A stretch of DNA of 64,000 nucleotides from Clostridia bacterium (lineage in GTDB: Bacteria > Bacillota > Clostridia > Oscillospirales > CAG-272): the NCBI GenBank assembly GCA_017623355.1, contig JAGAPG010000022.1, positions 62,001 to 126,000 on the forward strand. Direction: 5' to 3'. The position numbers and the translations under genes are program-made. The notes beneath the pieces were generated by a model that saw only the letters and a program-made list of their open reading frames with translations, had not been told where the DNA came from and ran no database searches. Positions 1 through 9,702 of the stretch are shown in pieces (positions within the stretch are counted from its first letter, which is position 1; every line of letters begins with the position of its first letter).

Positions 1-151
1 TTTGTAATTTAATTATAGCACACTTTTTTATGAAAATAAATAGAAAATGATGAAAAAATTATTAAAAATTTGTATATTTCTCACAAAAAAATTGAAAAAC
101 TAAAAAATAAAGATAACTTTCACAAAATGTGATAAAAATGCATCATAACCT

Positions 152-180
152 TTGACTTTTATTTTGATTTATGATATACT
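152..180 (+). promoter_or_regulatory. sigma-A promoter of the pfk operon
   Basis: A -35 box TTGACT (152-157) and a -10 box TATACT (175-180) are separated by 17 bp, with a TGA extended -10 just upstream. The region before it (1-151) is very AT-rich and holds no gene that I can support. A small TCACA-AAA-TGTGA dyad lies near 120-133 just upstream. Confidence 0.75.
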
Positions 181-216
181 AAAATATGTGGTACAGTTGG
201 GAGATGAATTCTTACA

Positions 217-1455
217 ATGCTTCGTGCTAACGCAATAGTGGGACAATCCGGCGGACCGACCGCTGCTATAAACGCAACTCTTTCCGGTGTCATAAGGGCT
301 TGCCTTGATTCTACTGATAGGATCGGGGCTCTGTATGGAGCAAGATATGGAATAGAGGGGCTTTTAAACGAGGAGCTTATAGATCTTTTTGAGCAGTTTT
401 CCGACAAGGCTCAGCTTAGGCTTCTTGAACGCACACCGTCAAGTGTTCTTGGCTCGTGCCGTATTCGTTTACCCGATGCTTGCGAGGACGATAGCATTTA
501 TAAAAGAATTTTCAATATTTTTGAAAGATACAGAGTGAGATATTTTTTCTATATTGGTGGAAACGATTCTATGGATACCGTATCAAAGCTCAACAAATAT
601 TCGATGATGAACAGCTGCAATGTAATCACAATCGGAATACCCAAAACTGTAGATAATGATCTTATGCTTACCGATCATACTCCGGGATACGGATCTGCTG
701 CTAAATACGTAGCTACCTCCGTTCTTGAAATATTACGAGATTGCGCCGTTTATACCGCAAAGGCAGTTACGGTAATAGAAATAATGGGGCGTGATGCGGG
801 CTGGCTCGCTCTTGCGGCGGGCTTACCCGGATATATCAACGGACACGGAGTGGATCTTGTTTATTTGCCTGAAAGAGCTTTTTCAAAAATTGAGTTTATA
901 AGCTCCGTAAGCTCTGCGCTTGAAACGCATCCTAATGTTGTTATAGCTGTCAGCGAGGGAATCAGATATGCCGACGGGACATATGTAGGAGATAGTGATA
1001 ATAGGACTGATGCCTTTGGTCACAGATATCTTGGCGGGGCGGCAAGAGCGCTTGTCGATATTGTTGATCGAAGGATTGGATGCAAAACTCGCGCTATTGA
1101 GCTTAATTTGCTTCAAAGATGTGCAGCGCATCTTCAATCTGCAACGGATATTTCTGAAAGCATAAGGATAGGTAAGGCTGCAGTCAAGGCTGCTATTAAG
1201 GGAGAGGGCGGTAGAATGCTTGCGTTTGAAAGATCAAGCGGACGGTACTTCTCGAAAATAAAAACGGTCAACGCAGACGATGTAGCAAACAGAGTAAAAA
1301 ATGTCCCTGACGAATTTATAAACAAAGACGGAAACGGAATAACGCGCGCTTGTGCAGAATATCTTTTACCGCTTATCTCAGGGGAAATAAAAAACGAATA
1401 TAAAAACGGGCTTCCCGTTTATTGCACTATAAAACAAAGAGGACAGTATGTATAA
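217..1455 (+). CDS. 6-phosphofructokinase, probably pyrophosphate-dependent
   Basis: A 412-residue phosphofructokinase, which makes fructose-1,6-bisphosphate from fructose-6-phosphate in cytoplasmic glycolysis. Visible motifs in order are GQSGGPTAAIN (about residue 9), GGNDSMDT (114-121), PKTVDND (142-148, Asp146 the expected catalytic base) and MGRDAGW (about 190). An Asp follows GGN where ATP enzymes have Gly (GGDGS), and PKTVDND has Lys where ATP enzymes have Gly. Both are known marks of PPi-dependent enzymes, so PPi as donor is a well-founded inference. Asn116 replaces the usual Asp of GGD. The ATG at 217 gives the normal family N-terminus, although the GGGAG ribosome site is rather far away (about 13 nt). 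The next gene overlaps its end by 8 bp, so the two are probably co-translated. Confidence 0.93.
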   Translation: MLRANAIVGQSGGPTAAINATLSGVIRACLDSTDRIGALYGARYGIEGLLNEELIDLFEQFSDKAQLRLLERTPSSVLGSCRIRLPDACEDDSIYKRIFNIFERYRVRYFFYIGGNDSMDTVSKLNKYSMMNSCNVITIGIPKTVDNDLMLTDHTPGYGSAAKYVATSVLEILRDCAVYTAKAVTVIEIMGRDAGWLALAAGLPGYINGHGVDLVYLPERAFSKIEFISSVSSALETHPNVVIAVSEGIRYADGTYVGDSDNRTDAFGHRYLGGAARALVDIVDRRIGCKTRAIELNLLQRCAAHLQSATDISESIRIGKAAVKAAIKGEGGRMLAFERSSGRYFSKIKTVNADDVANRVKNVPDEFINKDGNGITRACAEYLLPLISGEIKNEYKNGLPVYCTIKQRGQYV

Positions 1456-2932
1456 AATAGGCTTTGATAATGAAAAATATTTGAAAATGCAATCTGAAAA
1501 GATAAGAGAGCGTATTGCGAAATTCGGCGGAAAGCTTTATCTTGAATTTGGCGGAAAGCTCTTTGACGACTATCATGCATCAAGAGTTTTGCCGGGATTT
1601 GCTCCCGACAGTAAAATAAGAATGCTTGCTGAGCTTAAGGACCAAGCAGAGATAATAATTGCCATAAATGCCGCAGACATTACTAAAAACAAGGTAAGAG
1701 GCGATCTTGGCATTACATATGATCTTGATGTGCTTAGATTGATAGACGCATTTCGCGGCTTTGGACTTTATGTAAGCGGCGTAGTGCTTACAAGATACGA
1801 ATCCTCGTCCACCGTTGAAGCCTTTAAAAGAAAGCTTGAAGCACTTGAGATAAAGGTATATAAGCATTATGAGATAGAAAATTATCCTTATGATATAGAC
1901 ACCATAGTAAGCGATGACGGCTACGGCAAAAACGAATATGTTGAAACTACGCGCTCCTTGGTCGTAGTAACTGCTCCGGGACCGGGCAGCGGAAAGATAG
2001 CTACCTGCCTTTCGCAGATATATCACGATTTTAAGCGCGGAATAAAATCCGGATATGCAAAATTTGAAACGTTCCCAATATGGAATATTCCCTTGAAGCA
2101 TCCTGTAAATGTCGCTTACGAGGCGGCGACGGCAGATCTTAACGATATGAATATGATCGATCCGTTTCATCTTGAGGCGTATGGAGAAACTACAGTAAAC
2201 TATAACAGAGATATTGAAATATTCCCTGTTGTTCGCTCTATGTTCGAGGGAATACTGGGAGAGTGTCCGTATAAATCTCCAACCGATATGGGCGTAAATA
2301 TGGCGGGAAATTGTATTTTTGACGACGAGGCTGTACGATTTGGAGCGAGAAAAGAAATAATAAGAAGATATTATGATGCTCTTTGCAATCAAAGAAAGGG
2401 CAATTCCTGCAAGGAAGAAGTGGATAAAATACAGCTTCTTATGAAGCAGAGCGCAATTGATATAAAGGAAAGAAAATGTATAGAAAGCGCTCTTGATAAG
2501 GCTCAGATTACGGGAGCGCCCGCAGTTGCTATAGAGCTTTGTGACGGAACGATCATAACCGGAAAAACATCAGCGCTTCTCGGTTCTTCAAGCGCGGCGC
2601 TTATCAATGCGGTAAAGACTATAGCTAATATCGATGATGAAATAGATATAATCGCTCCTGAGGTATTAGAGCCTGTACAAAAGCTCAAAATAGAAAATCT
2701 CGGAAATCACAATCCGAGACTTCATACCGACGAGGTTCTTATTGCTCTCGCTATAACGGCTGCGACAAGAGATGATGCGAAACGCGCTATGGAAGCGCTG
2801 AAGGAGCTTAAGGGAGCTGAGCTTCATTCATCTGTGATACTCTCTCCTGTTGATGTTGCAACGTTTAAAAAGCTTGGTATCAATGTAACCTGCGAGCCTG
2901 TTTATCAAACTAAGAAGTTATATCACGGCTAA
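1448..2932 (+). CDS. DUF1846 family protein
   Basis: A 494-residue protein matching the DUF1846 family, widespread in Firmicutes and of unknown biochemical role. The N-terminal KIGFDNEKY start, the motif TAPGPGSGKIATCLSQ near residue 174 (P-loop-like in appearance) and the overall length fit the family. No signal peptide or membrane segment is seen, so it should be cytoplasmic. The ATG at 1448 lies inside the 3' end of the phosphofructokinase gene, with a GAGG ribosome site 7 nt upstream, so the two form one transcription unit. A role connected to sugar phosphate or nucleotide metabolism would be inference from position only. Family assignment is firm; function is unknown. Confidence 0.88.
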   Translation: MYKIGFDNEKYLKMQSEKIRERIAKFGGKLYLEFGGKLFDDYHASRVLPGFAPDSKIRMLAELKDQAEIIIAINAADITKNKVRGDLGITYDLDVLRLIDAFRGFGLYVSGVVLTRYESSSTVEAFKRKLEALEIKVYKHYEIENYPYDIDTIVSDDGYGKNEYVETTRSLVVVTAPGPGSGKIATCLSQIYHDFKRGIKSGYAKFETFPIWNIPLKHPVNVAYEAATADLNDMNMIDPFHLEAYGETTVNYNRDIEIFPVVRSMFEGILGECPYKSPTDMGVNMAGNCIFDDEAVRFGARKEIIRRYYDALCNQRKGNSCKEEVDKIQLLMKQSAIDIKERKCIESALDKAQITGAPAVAIELCDGTIITGKTSALLGSSSAALINAVKTIANIDDEIDIIAPEVLEPVQKLKIENLGNHNPRLHTDEVLIALAITAATRDDAKRAMEALKELKGAELHSSVILSPVDVATFKKLGINVTCEPVYQTKKLYHG

Positions 2933-2960
2933 TAATAAAAGATACACTTATATTAAAAAT

Positions 2961-2995
2961 TAAAGCCACCGGCAACCGGTGGCTTTAATTTTTTA
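2961..2995 (+). terminator. Rho-independent terminator after DUF1846 gene
   Basis: A perfect 12-bp stem (TAAAGCCACCGG / CCGGTGGCTTTA) with a CAA loop is followed by a T-rich tract. It ends the pfk-DUF1846 operon. Confidence 0.93.
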
Positions 2996-3059
2996 GGTAA
3001 ATTGTTTGTGTATTTTGTACAAAAATATCGAGGAACAGATAATATTTTTGTAAATTTTC

Positions 3060-3109
3060 TTGACAAAAATGAAGAATAGTAATATAATATTTGTAATACT
3101 ATATTACAA
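3060..3109 (+). promoter_or_regulatory. Consensus promoter with start-site palindrome
   Basis: Perfect TTGACA (3060-3065) and TATAAT (3083-3088) are separated by 17 bp. Immediately downstream is the dyad TTGTAATA-CTA-TATTACAA (3091-3109), which covers the expected transcription start. A strong promoter with an operator-like palindrome at +1 suggests repression by a dimeric regulator; the regulator is not identified. Confidence 0.8.
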
Positions 3110-3123
3110 TAAGAGGGGACATT

Positions 3124-6100
3124 ATGAAAAGAATATTTTTAACAATTATATTTTTTGTTTTAGCATGTTGCTTTTCGATGATCGCAACAAGTGCCGCGAC
3201 AGAAATAACTGATGATGGTTCGTTGCTTCTCGGGGCTCCGATCGTAGAGGGAGTTGATACCTCAGGCGTGAGTGCAACTGCGGGACTAAAGTATTCATTT
3301 GACGAAGCTACAAAGACTGCCAAGGTAATCGGCAAGGGAAATTATTCAGGCGGAGCAGATACCGTTATCGCTATTCCGTCTACCGTTACGTATAACGGAG
3401 TTCAATATACTGTAACAGAAATTGCCGCAAGGGTGTTTAAAGGTCTTACCTGTAATGAAATATACGTTCCCGATACCGTTACAAGAATAGCGGGCGGATC
3501 TCAAAACGGATGCTTCGGAGATATGAAGGTCTATGCTGTTTACATCGGAAAGGGTATCAGTGTAATAGAACAAGAGACCTTTAGCGGAACTCAGGGTATT
3601 GGAATATTTGTATGCAAGTCTAAGGTTACAGAAATAGGAGTTTACGCATTTAATCAGGTGAATTCAACCTCCGATACGCAGGTTGTGGAATATGAGTTTG
3701 ATCTTTCAAGCGTGATAACCATTAACGATAATGCGTTTTCTGGATGTCATCTTATACAAAGCATAAATCTTGGAAGCTGTATAAGATATATAGGATCAAA
3801 CGCGTTTATAAACGCGCAAAAAATGAAGGGAACTGTAATCATTCCCGAGGATTGTGAAATAAAAACGTCTTGCTTTAACAACTGTCATTCTCTCTCTGCT
3901 GTTATAGTAAGGGTTAAAGAGGGAACTGTTAGAACTATTCCTCAGGAATTTTTGAGCGCAGCGGGAAAAAGCGGATTTATATTTGTTATTGACGGTCCTG
4001 CGGTAGTAGCTAATGCCACGACAGCTTTTCCGGGCGTAAACAATCAAAAGCTTTATATGCCTACTAAGGAAATGCTTCAGAATTTTCTTGACAGTTATGT
4101 TGCGGCAAACAGCTATATAAACAGAATCAAGTGCTTTACATACTATACTTGTGATGGCGGAGTTTATACCTGCGACGAGAAAGGCGTTCTTACTGCTGTG
4201 GATACAGAATTTTCACATTTTTATTCGCCTATGGTTTATGTAGAGGCAGATTGCTCTCATTTTGCAAGAGAGGCGGAGATCTGCTATTGCTGCGAGAATG
4301 AAAAAACATCGTGGCAGGGTGACGAATACGGAGATCATAATTTTGAAACATCGACAAAAATGCCCACCTGTCAGTCAAAGGGCTACACCGAATATGATTG
4401 TACTATCTGCTCGCTTCAATATGTAAGTGATTGGGTAAATGAATCAGAACATCAAAGTAAGCCCAATGCTTATATATTGAACGGAAATATGATAACAATT
4501 TCATATAAGTGCTCTAATTGTGGATTTGATGTAGGTGACGAAACAGTATCTCTTGTAAACAAAACCTATATTGAGGGCTACGGACTTTTCGATGCAACTC
4601 TTGAATATGTAAGTGTAAACGCTGACGGAGTTGCAACTCCTGCCAATGTTGCGTTTAATGAAGCTGTTATTTATTTTCCGTCTTATGTTGAAATAAACGG
4701 AGAAATCGTAGAGGTAAAAACGGTTCAAGGCTTTAAAGGAAAGTCCTTGAAGGCTATATATATTCCTGATACCGTAACGAGTATGCCATATGTAGGCGGC
4801 GGAGCCTTTGGCGATATTAAAACTCTTACAAATGTGGTTGTTGGTAAGGGCATTACCGAGGTAGATGACGAAACCTTCTCTATGGGCAACGGCGCAACCC
4901 TTGAGGAATTTATATTCAAGAGTACAATCACAAAAATAGGCAGATACGCGTTTCAAAAAGTAAATACTGCATCGGAAATGAAGGGATATGAATTTAATAC
5001 AGCTCTTACCTATGTCGGAAAATATGTAAATTTAAACGGTAACATAATTAAAGAGGTATATATAAAATATTCTTGCGATCTTAGCGAAAAGTTTGCATTT
5101 AACGGTGCGGTTGGATTGAAAACATGCTACATTGAGGGAGGAGCAACTGCGGAAACTGCTAAGGTTCTTACACAGGAAATGTTCAGTGGAGAGGCTGTTT
5201 ATCCCAGTATAGTTATAAAGGGATATGCTATTCCCGGCGGAAATCACATATCACCAACCAAGGGAGCAAATTTCTTCTTTGCAACACAGGATGAAATGAT
5301 CGAATTTATAAGAGCTGCCGGAAAGGGCAACTTCCAAGGTAATGAAAGATTCGGTGTGAGTGCCTTTTATTGTTGTGCTGATACGATAAGATGGAGAATA
5401 AATAAAGCAAACATTTCTGCTAATGCAACTATAAACAGCTTTTATCACGATTCATACGAGATGTATCACGTAGCTAAGGACGGAAAATGCTATGCGTGCG
5501 GTGAGGATATGTCAAATGACAGTTATGTTCCTGTTGAGCATAAATATGACGGTGGAGTTATTACTGTAGCTCCGAATTGTGATAGTCTTGGTAAGATAGT
5601 ATATACCTGCTTGATATGCGGAGAAACGAAGGAGTATTCAATATTCCGTGATTATACCACTCATATCTATCTTGAAACGGTAGATTATTCGCAAGGCTTT
5701 GATAATCAGGGTAAATATTTGTGTCAATGCACGATTTGCTCTGAAATAAAGAGCGAAGCAGCTCTTGACGCTATATTTAAAGCTCTCGGCTATTCTGTAA
5801 GACAAGACGGAAAAGCACTTCACGGCGGATTTACAATTGATACAGATGCACTCAAGTTTTATAATGAGTGGGCGGTATCGAACGGAAAAACAGTTCTTGA
5901 ATTTGGAATTATAATGTCCAATTCCGGCGCTGTGACTGTGGTGGACGGTAAGTATACCGGCGGCAAGGGAGTAATGGTTTGCGCAGGTAATAACTTATAT
6001 TCAAGAATAGGCTATACTATAAGCGGATATTCTGCAACAAAGGCCCTTGTTGATCTTGATCTCGTTATCGCGCTTTATGTGGATGACGGTGAAAAAATGA

Positions 6101-6315
6101 GCTTGATCCAATGGGGTGCCACAGCTACGGATGCGGTAGATGCAAGCATAAACGGCGAAAAAGTAACTGTAAACTCAATAGACCTCGCGACAGTAGCCTC
6201 AGCAACACTTGATGTAATCGAGAATAACGAGGAAAACGCTTTGTTTATTGAAAAGCTTGAAGCAATCGTTAATGCGGCAAAGGTAGTAGCTACGGTTTCA
6301 TCTGACGATGAATGA
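3124..6315 (+). CDS. Secreted BspA-like leucine-rich-repeat protein
   Basis: A 1063-residue exported protein. Residues 1-25 form a signal peptide (MKRIF, a hydrophobic core, then SAA). Two LRR_5/BspA-type blocks follow, at about 80-300 and 515-700, with units such as ITEVDDETFS and IGRYAFQKV; the second block resembles the first, suggesting an internal duplication. Each block is followed by cysteine-pair modules (for example CYCCEN, CTIC, CYACGE, CLICGE, CTIC) that look like small zinc-ribbon folds seen in large clostridial surface proteins. No LPXTG motif or SLH domain is visible, so how it stays at the surface, if it does, is unclear. BspA-like proteins commonly mediate adhesion. The ATG at 3124 has an AGAGGGG ribosome site. 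It is monocistronic, between two terminators. Confidence 0.85.
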   Translation: MKRIFLTIIFFVLACCFSMIATSAATEITDDGSLLLGAPIVEGVDTSGVSATAGLKYSFDEATKTAKVIGKGNYSGGADTVIAIPSTVTYNGVQYTVTEIAARVFKGLTCNEIYVPDTVTRIAGGSQNGCFGDMKVYAVYIGKGISVIEQETFSGTQGIGIFVCKSKVTEIGVYAFNQVNSTSDTQVVEYEFDLSSVITINDNAFSGCHLIQSINLGSCIRYIGSNAFINAQKMKGTVIIPEDCEIKTSCFNNCHSLSAVIVRVKEGTVRTIPQEFLSAAGKSGFIFVIDGPAVVANATTAFPGVNNQKLYMPTKEMLQNFLDSYVAANSYINRIKCFTYYTCDGGVYTCDEKGVLTAVDTEFSHFYSPMVYVEADCSHFAREAEICYCCENEKTSWQGDEYGDHNFETSTKMPTCQSKGYTEYDCTICSLQYVSDWVNESEHQSKPNAYILNGNMITISYKCSNCGFDVGDETVSLVNKTYIEGYGLFDATLEYVSVNADGVATPANVAFNEAVIYFPSYVEINGEIVEVKTVQGFKGKSLKAIYIPDTVTSMPYVGGGAFGDIKTLTNVVVGKGITEVDDETFSMGNGATLEEFIFKSTITKIGRYAFQKVNTASEMKGYEFNTALTYVGKYVNLNGNIIKEVYIKYSCDLSEKFAFNGAVGLKTCYIEGGATAETAKVLTQEMFSGEAVYPSIVIKGYAIPGGNHISPTKGANFFFATQDEMIEFIRAAGKGNFQGNERFGVSAFYCCADTIRWRINKANISANATINSFYHDSYEMYHVAKDGKCYACGEDMSNDSYVPVEHKYDGGVITVAPNCDSLGKIVYTCLICGETKEYSIFRDYTTHIYLETVDYSQGFDNQGKYLCQCTICSEIKSEAALDAIFKALGYSVRQDGKALHGGFTIDTDALKFYNEWAVSNGKTVLEFGIIMSNSGAVTVVDGKYTGGKGVMVCAGNNLYSRIGYTISGYSATKALVDLDLVIALYVDDGEKMSLIQWGATATDAVDASINGEKVTVNSIDLATVASATLDVIENNEENALFIEKLEAIVNAAKVVATVSSDDE

Positions 6316-6327
6316 ATAATAAAAAGC

Positions 6328-6374
6328 AAAATAGGCGTTTGCGTGAGATTATTCACGCAAAACGCCTATTTTTT
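6328..6374. terminator. Bidirectional terminator between LRR gene and recG
   Basis: A long stem (AAATAGGCGTTTGCGTGA paired with its near-complement, one bulged base) has A and T runs on its flanks and lies between two convergent genes. Confidence 0.9.
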
Positions 6375-6421
6375 GGTTTTAACGACACATAGTCGCGTCT
6401 TTTTTAAAAATTATATACACT

Positions 6422-8575
6422 TTAAGAGATGGTTTGCACGTTTGCATTGCATATTTCCGATACCTTTTCACGAAGAAGTGCATTTTCGGGCTTTGAAAGT
6501 GAACGGTCGGTTTTTAATATTTCCTTTGCAGATTCAAATGCATTATGCAAAAGCTCGTTGTCGGAGCACGATCTGGCAATATTAAAGCCAAGCTCTCCCG
6601 ACTGCCTTATAGAATCGCTTGACGAGAAGAAATCACCAGGACCTCTCATTTGAAGATCCTTTTCTGCTATGGTGTATCCGTCGTAGGTAGTGTGCATTAT
6701 CTGCAAGCGTTCCTTCGATTTTGGATTTCTCGCATCGGAAACGAGAACGCAGAAAGATTGATCCTTTCCTCTGCCGACACGTCCCCTTAGCTGATGTAGC
6801 TGAGAAAGACCGAAGCGCTCAGCGTTTTCCACTATCATAAGCGTTGCGTTGGGCACGTTTACGCCCACCTCTATTACGGTTGTTGAGACAAGAATGTCGA
6901 TATCTCCGTTTGCAAAACGCATCATTATTTCATCCTTTTCCTTAGCCTTCATCTTGCCGTGTAAAAATTCAACTTTAAGATCGGGGAAAACATTTTCTTT
7001 AAGCTCGTTTGCATAGTCAACTGCAGCTTTGAGGGGGGGAGTGTCGTCCTTTAAGTCAATAATGAACGGATTGTAGTCGGGTGTATCAAGGTCGTTTTCC
7101 TTTTTTTCTTCGACACTTGGACAAACGATATATACTTGATTTTTGTTTTCAATTTGCTTTCTTATAAAAGCATTCAAGCGTGTGCGATATGAAGAATCAA
7201 CATTATAGGTGTTGACTCTTTTTCTGCCCGGGGGCATAGTGTCGATCAATGAAATATCAAGATCTCCGTATATCATGAGCGAAAGTGTACGCGGTATGGG
7301 AGTGGCACTCATAACGAGAACGTGAGCGCTTGCGCTTTTTTCTGCGAGCTTAGCTCTTTGCATAACGCCAAAGCGATGCTGCTCATCGGTAATTACAAGG
7401 CCGAGATTTTTGAATTCGACACCTGTTTGAATGAGTGCGTGAGTGCCTATTACAAAATCAGTTTCTCCGCGCTTGAGGCGGGAGAGTATCTGATTTTTTT
7501 CTTTTTTAGGGGTCGATCCGGTTAAAAGCTCACAGCTTAACCCCAAAGCCTCAAACATAGGATGTAAGGATTCATAATGCTGAAAAGCAAGTATTTCTGT
7601 TGGCACCATAAGAGCGCATTGATATCCGTTTTTGCACGCGATATAAGAGGCGGCAGCGGCGCATATCGTTTTTCCGCTTCCTACATCTCCTACTATTATT
7701 CTGTTCATAGGACGGGTAAACATAGAAAGATTGCCTTCAAAAATATCATTTTTTGGACACATATCGGCTTGTATTTCCGATATTACCTTGCTTTGCGCCG
7801 TAGTAAGCTCATACGGCAGAAGAGCTAAAAGCCCCGAAACATCCGAATCGCACATCCTTGGCGCGAGCTTGGAGCTTGATACTGTTTTCATTTGAGAAAG
7901 AGATAGAGCAAAAATAAAAAGCTCGTCAAATGTAAGACGCCGTATAGCGGCATTAAGAGCCTCGTCGCTCTCCGGAAAATGAATGTTTTCAAGCGCATAG
8001 GGCAGAGCGCACAAACGGTATTTATATCGTATCTCGGAAGGAATGTATTCTTTTATAAGAGTTGATATACAGGGACGTATCTGCGAAACAAGCCTTGCGA
8101 TATACTTTTGATTTATACCCTGAAATAACGGATAAATGGAAACAAAGGGGGGAAGCTCCTCCTCGCGAACACAAGGCTCGTAAGATGGCGAATTCAGAGA
8201 CAGCGTACGCTTTTCTGCGGTTATTTTGCCCCAAAAACGGAATGTTGCACCTACCCTGAATACGTCCTTTAAATAATTTTGGTTGAAGTAGGTAACAGTA
8301 ACGCTTCCGGAGTCATCAAAGGCTCGGAATTTCATAATATTCATTCCGCGACGTATCATTGCTGCCTTTGGCTCTGACGCTACTGTAAGAACATATGAAT
8401 GAGGCATATTATCGAACACAGGGGTAGCTATTTTGTATACATCCTTTCGGTTTTGATACGCTCTCGGAAAATAATACAAAAGATCCTTTATCGTAAAAAT
8501 GCCGTTTTTATTAAAATACTGCTCGTATTTTGGACCTACCCCATATAGCGAGCCGATAGGTGTATCAAGCGTCAT
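6422..8575 (-). CDS. recG: ATP-dependent DNA helicase RecG
   Basis: A 717-residue helicase that remodels stalled replication forks and branched recombination intermediates. The N-terminal wedge/OB region starts with the typical LYGVGPKYEQYFNKNG (first of the helix-hairpin-helix-like motifs). The helicase core shows Walker A GDVGSGKT, the RecG-specific box DEQHRFGVMQR, motif III SATPIPRTL, and GRVGRG of motif VI. A C-terminal TRG-like segment follows (MRGPGDFF). Length fits RecG. The ATG has AAGGAGGC 6 nt upstream. It follows the glucokinase gene on the same strand but is separated from it by a terminator. Confidence 0.97.
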   Translation of the reverse strand: MTLDTPIGSLYGVGPKYEQYFNKNGIFTIKDLLYYFPRAYQNRKDVYKIATPVFDNMPHSYVLTVASEPKAAMIRRGMNIMKFRAFDDSGSVTVTYFNQNYLKDVFRVGATFRFWGKITAEKRTLSLNSPSYEPCVREEELPPFVSIYPLFQGINQKYIARLVSQIRPCISTLIKEYIPSEIRYKYRLCALPYALENIHFPESDEALNAAIRRLTFDELFIFALSLSQMKTVSSSKLAPRMCDSDVSGLLALLPYELTTAQSKVISEIQADMCPKNDIFEGNLSMFTRPMNRIIVGDVGSGKTICAAAASYIACKNGYQCALMVPTEILAFQHYESLHPMFEALGLSCELLTGSTPKKEKNQILSRLKRGETDFVIGTHALIQTGVEFKNLGLVITDEQHRFGVMQRAKLAEKSASAHVLVMSATPIPRTLSLMIYGDLDISLIDTMPPGRKRVNTYNVDSSYRTRLNAFIRKQIENKNQVYIVCPSVEEKKENDLDTPDYNPFIIDLKDDTPPLKAAVDYANELKENVFPDLKVEFLHGKMKAKEKDEIMMRFANGDIDILVSTTVIEVGVNVPNATLMIVENAERFGLSQLHQLRGRVGRGKDQSFCVLVSDARNPKSKERLQIMHTTYDGYTIAEKDLQMRGPGDFFSSSDSIRQSGELGFNIARSCSDNELLHNAFESAKEILKTDRSLSKPENALLREKVSEICNANVQTIS

Positions 8576-8640
8576 AGTATGCCTCCTTTCTTGATTTTTC
8601 AGATAAAAAGCGCGAATTATTCACACATAGTCGGACTTTT

Positions 8641-8670
8641 AAAACAAAAGCGTGGTTTTGCCACGCTTTT
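8641..8670 (-). terminator. Terminator of glucokinase gene
   Basis: Stem AAAAGCGTGG / CCACGCTTTT with a 5-nt loop; on the minus strand the hairpin is followed by a T-rich run. Confidence 0.88.
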
Positions 8671-8678
8671 GGATATTA

Positions 8679-9638
8679 TTATCTGCCGAGAGCAGCAGCG
8701 CCTACGATGCCTGCATCATTTCCAAGCTCTGCAATCTTGATCTGGGTTTGCTTATCGCCTCTTGTGTATGTTTCCTTAAAGATCTTTTCTTTAAGCGGAA
8801 CAAGGAGGTAATCCTTTTCGTTGCACACACCGCCACCGATAGAAAGAACGTTTGGTTGGAAGATGTTTATCATTGTAGCAATGCCTGATGCAAGATAATC
8901 TATATATTCGTCAACTATCTCAGCGCCAACCTTGTCGCCCTGTTTCATTGCAGCGAAAGCAACTCTTGCGTTTACATTGTCAAGATTGCCCTCGATCATA
9001 TCCTCAATAATAGTGGGAACTCCGTTTTCTCTTGCTTTTATAAGATGATCCTTCGTCATATTAACAAGACCGGTTGCGGAGGAGTATGTTTCCCAGCATC
9101 CGCGTCTGCCGCAAGAGCATTGCTTGCCGTCTTTTTGAATAACAACGTGACCGAGCTCGGCGCCTGCGTGATTAAAGCCTGAATATACGTTTCCGTCAAT
9201 AACTATTCCGCCACCCAGACCTGTACCGAGGGTTATCATAACAGAAAATTTAGCGCCCTTAGCTGCGCCTGCAACAGCTTCAGCTTTCGCAGCGGCGTTA
9301 GCATCGTTTTCTATGTATACCTTTTTAATTCCGAGATATTCCTTCAAAAGATCGGCAATGGGAAAGTCGCGGAAGGGAAGGTTGTTTGCATATTCAACAA
9401 CGCCTGTTTCGGAATTAGCAGTACCGGGAGATGCGATTCCGGCATAAGCTATATCGTCAAGCGTGATTCCCATATCGTCGATGAGCTTTTTGCAAAGGTC
9501 AGCCATATCTTTTATGATAAGCTTGCCGTCGCGATTTGCGAGGGTGGGAACGCTGCCTTTTATAATGATTTTGTGATTTTCGTCAACTATACCTGCGGCA
9601 ATATTCGTTCCGCCGAGGTCGATACCTAAATAATACAT
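8679..9638 (-). CDS. glcK: ROK-family glucokinase
   Basis: A 319-residue sugar kinase of the ROK family, expected to phosphorylate glucose with ATP in the cytoplasm. The N-terminal phosphate loop LGIDLGGTNIAAG, the sugar-binding segment ENDANAAAKAEA, the glycine-rich TLGTGLGGGIV and the zinc-binding ROK signature CSCGRRGCWE are all present. Length is standard for GlcK. The start at 9638 has an AAGGAG site. A consensus promoter lies about 40 bp upstream and a terminator directly downstream, so it is a single-gene unit. Specificity for glucose rather than another hexose is inferred from the family. Confidence 0.92.
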   Translation of the reverse strand: MYYLGIDLGGTNIAAGIVDENHKIIIKGSVPTLANRDGKLIIKDMADLCKKLIDDMGITLDDIAYAGIASPGTANSETGVVEYANNLPFRDFPIADLLKEYLGIKKVYIENDANAAAKAEAVAGAAKGAKFSVMITLGTGLGGGIVIDGNVYSGFNHAGAELGHVVIQKDGKQCSCGRRGCWETYSSATGLVNMTKDHLIKARENGVPTIIEDMIEGNLDNVNARVAFAAMKQGDKVGAEIVDEYIDYLASGIATMINIFQPNVLSIGGGVCNEKDYLLVPLKEKIFKETYTRGDKQTQIKIAELGNDAGIVGAAALGR

Positions 9639-9673
9639 AAAATTCTCCTTGGGAAAAATTGTTTTACAATTTG

Positions 9674-9702
9674 ATTATAAATTAAAAAACCGATAAAGTC
9701 AA
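9674..9702 (-). promoter_or_regulatory. sigma-A promoter of glcK
   Basis: On the minus strand TTGACT (9697-9702) is separated by 17 bp from TATAAT (9674-9679). Confidence 0.85.

Noticed and set aside
1580..2392. 270-codon frame on the minus strand opposite the DUF1846 gene
   Set aside because: Antisense shadow with no ribosome site and no recognisable protein features.
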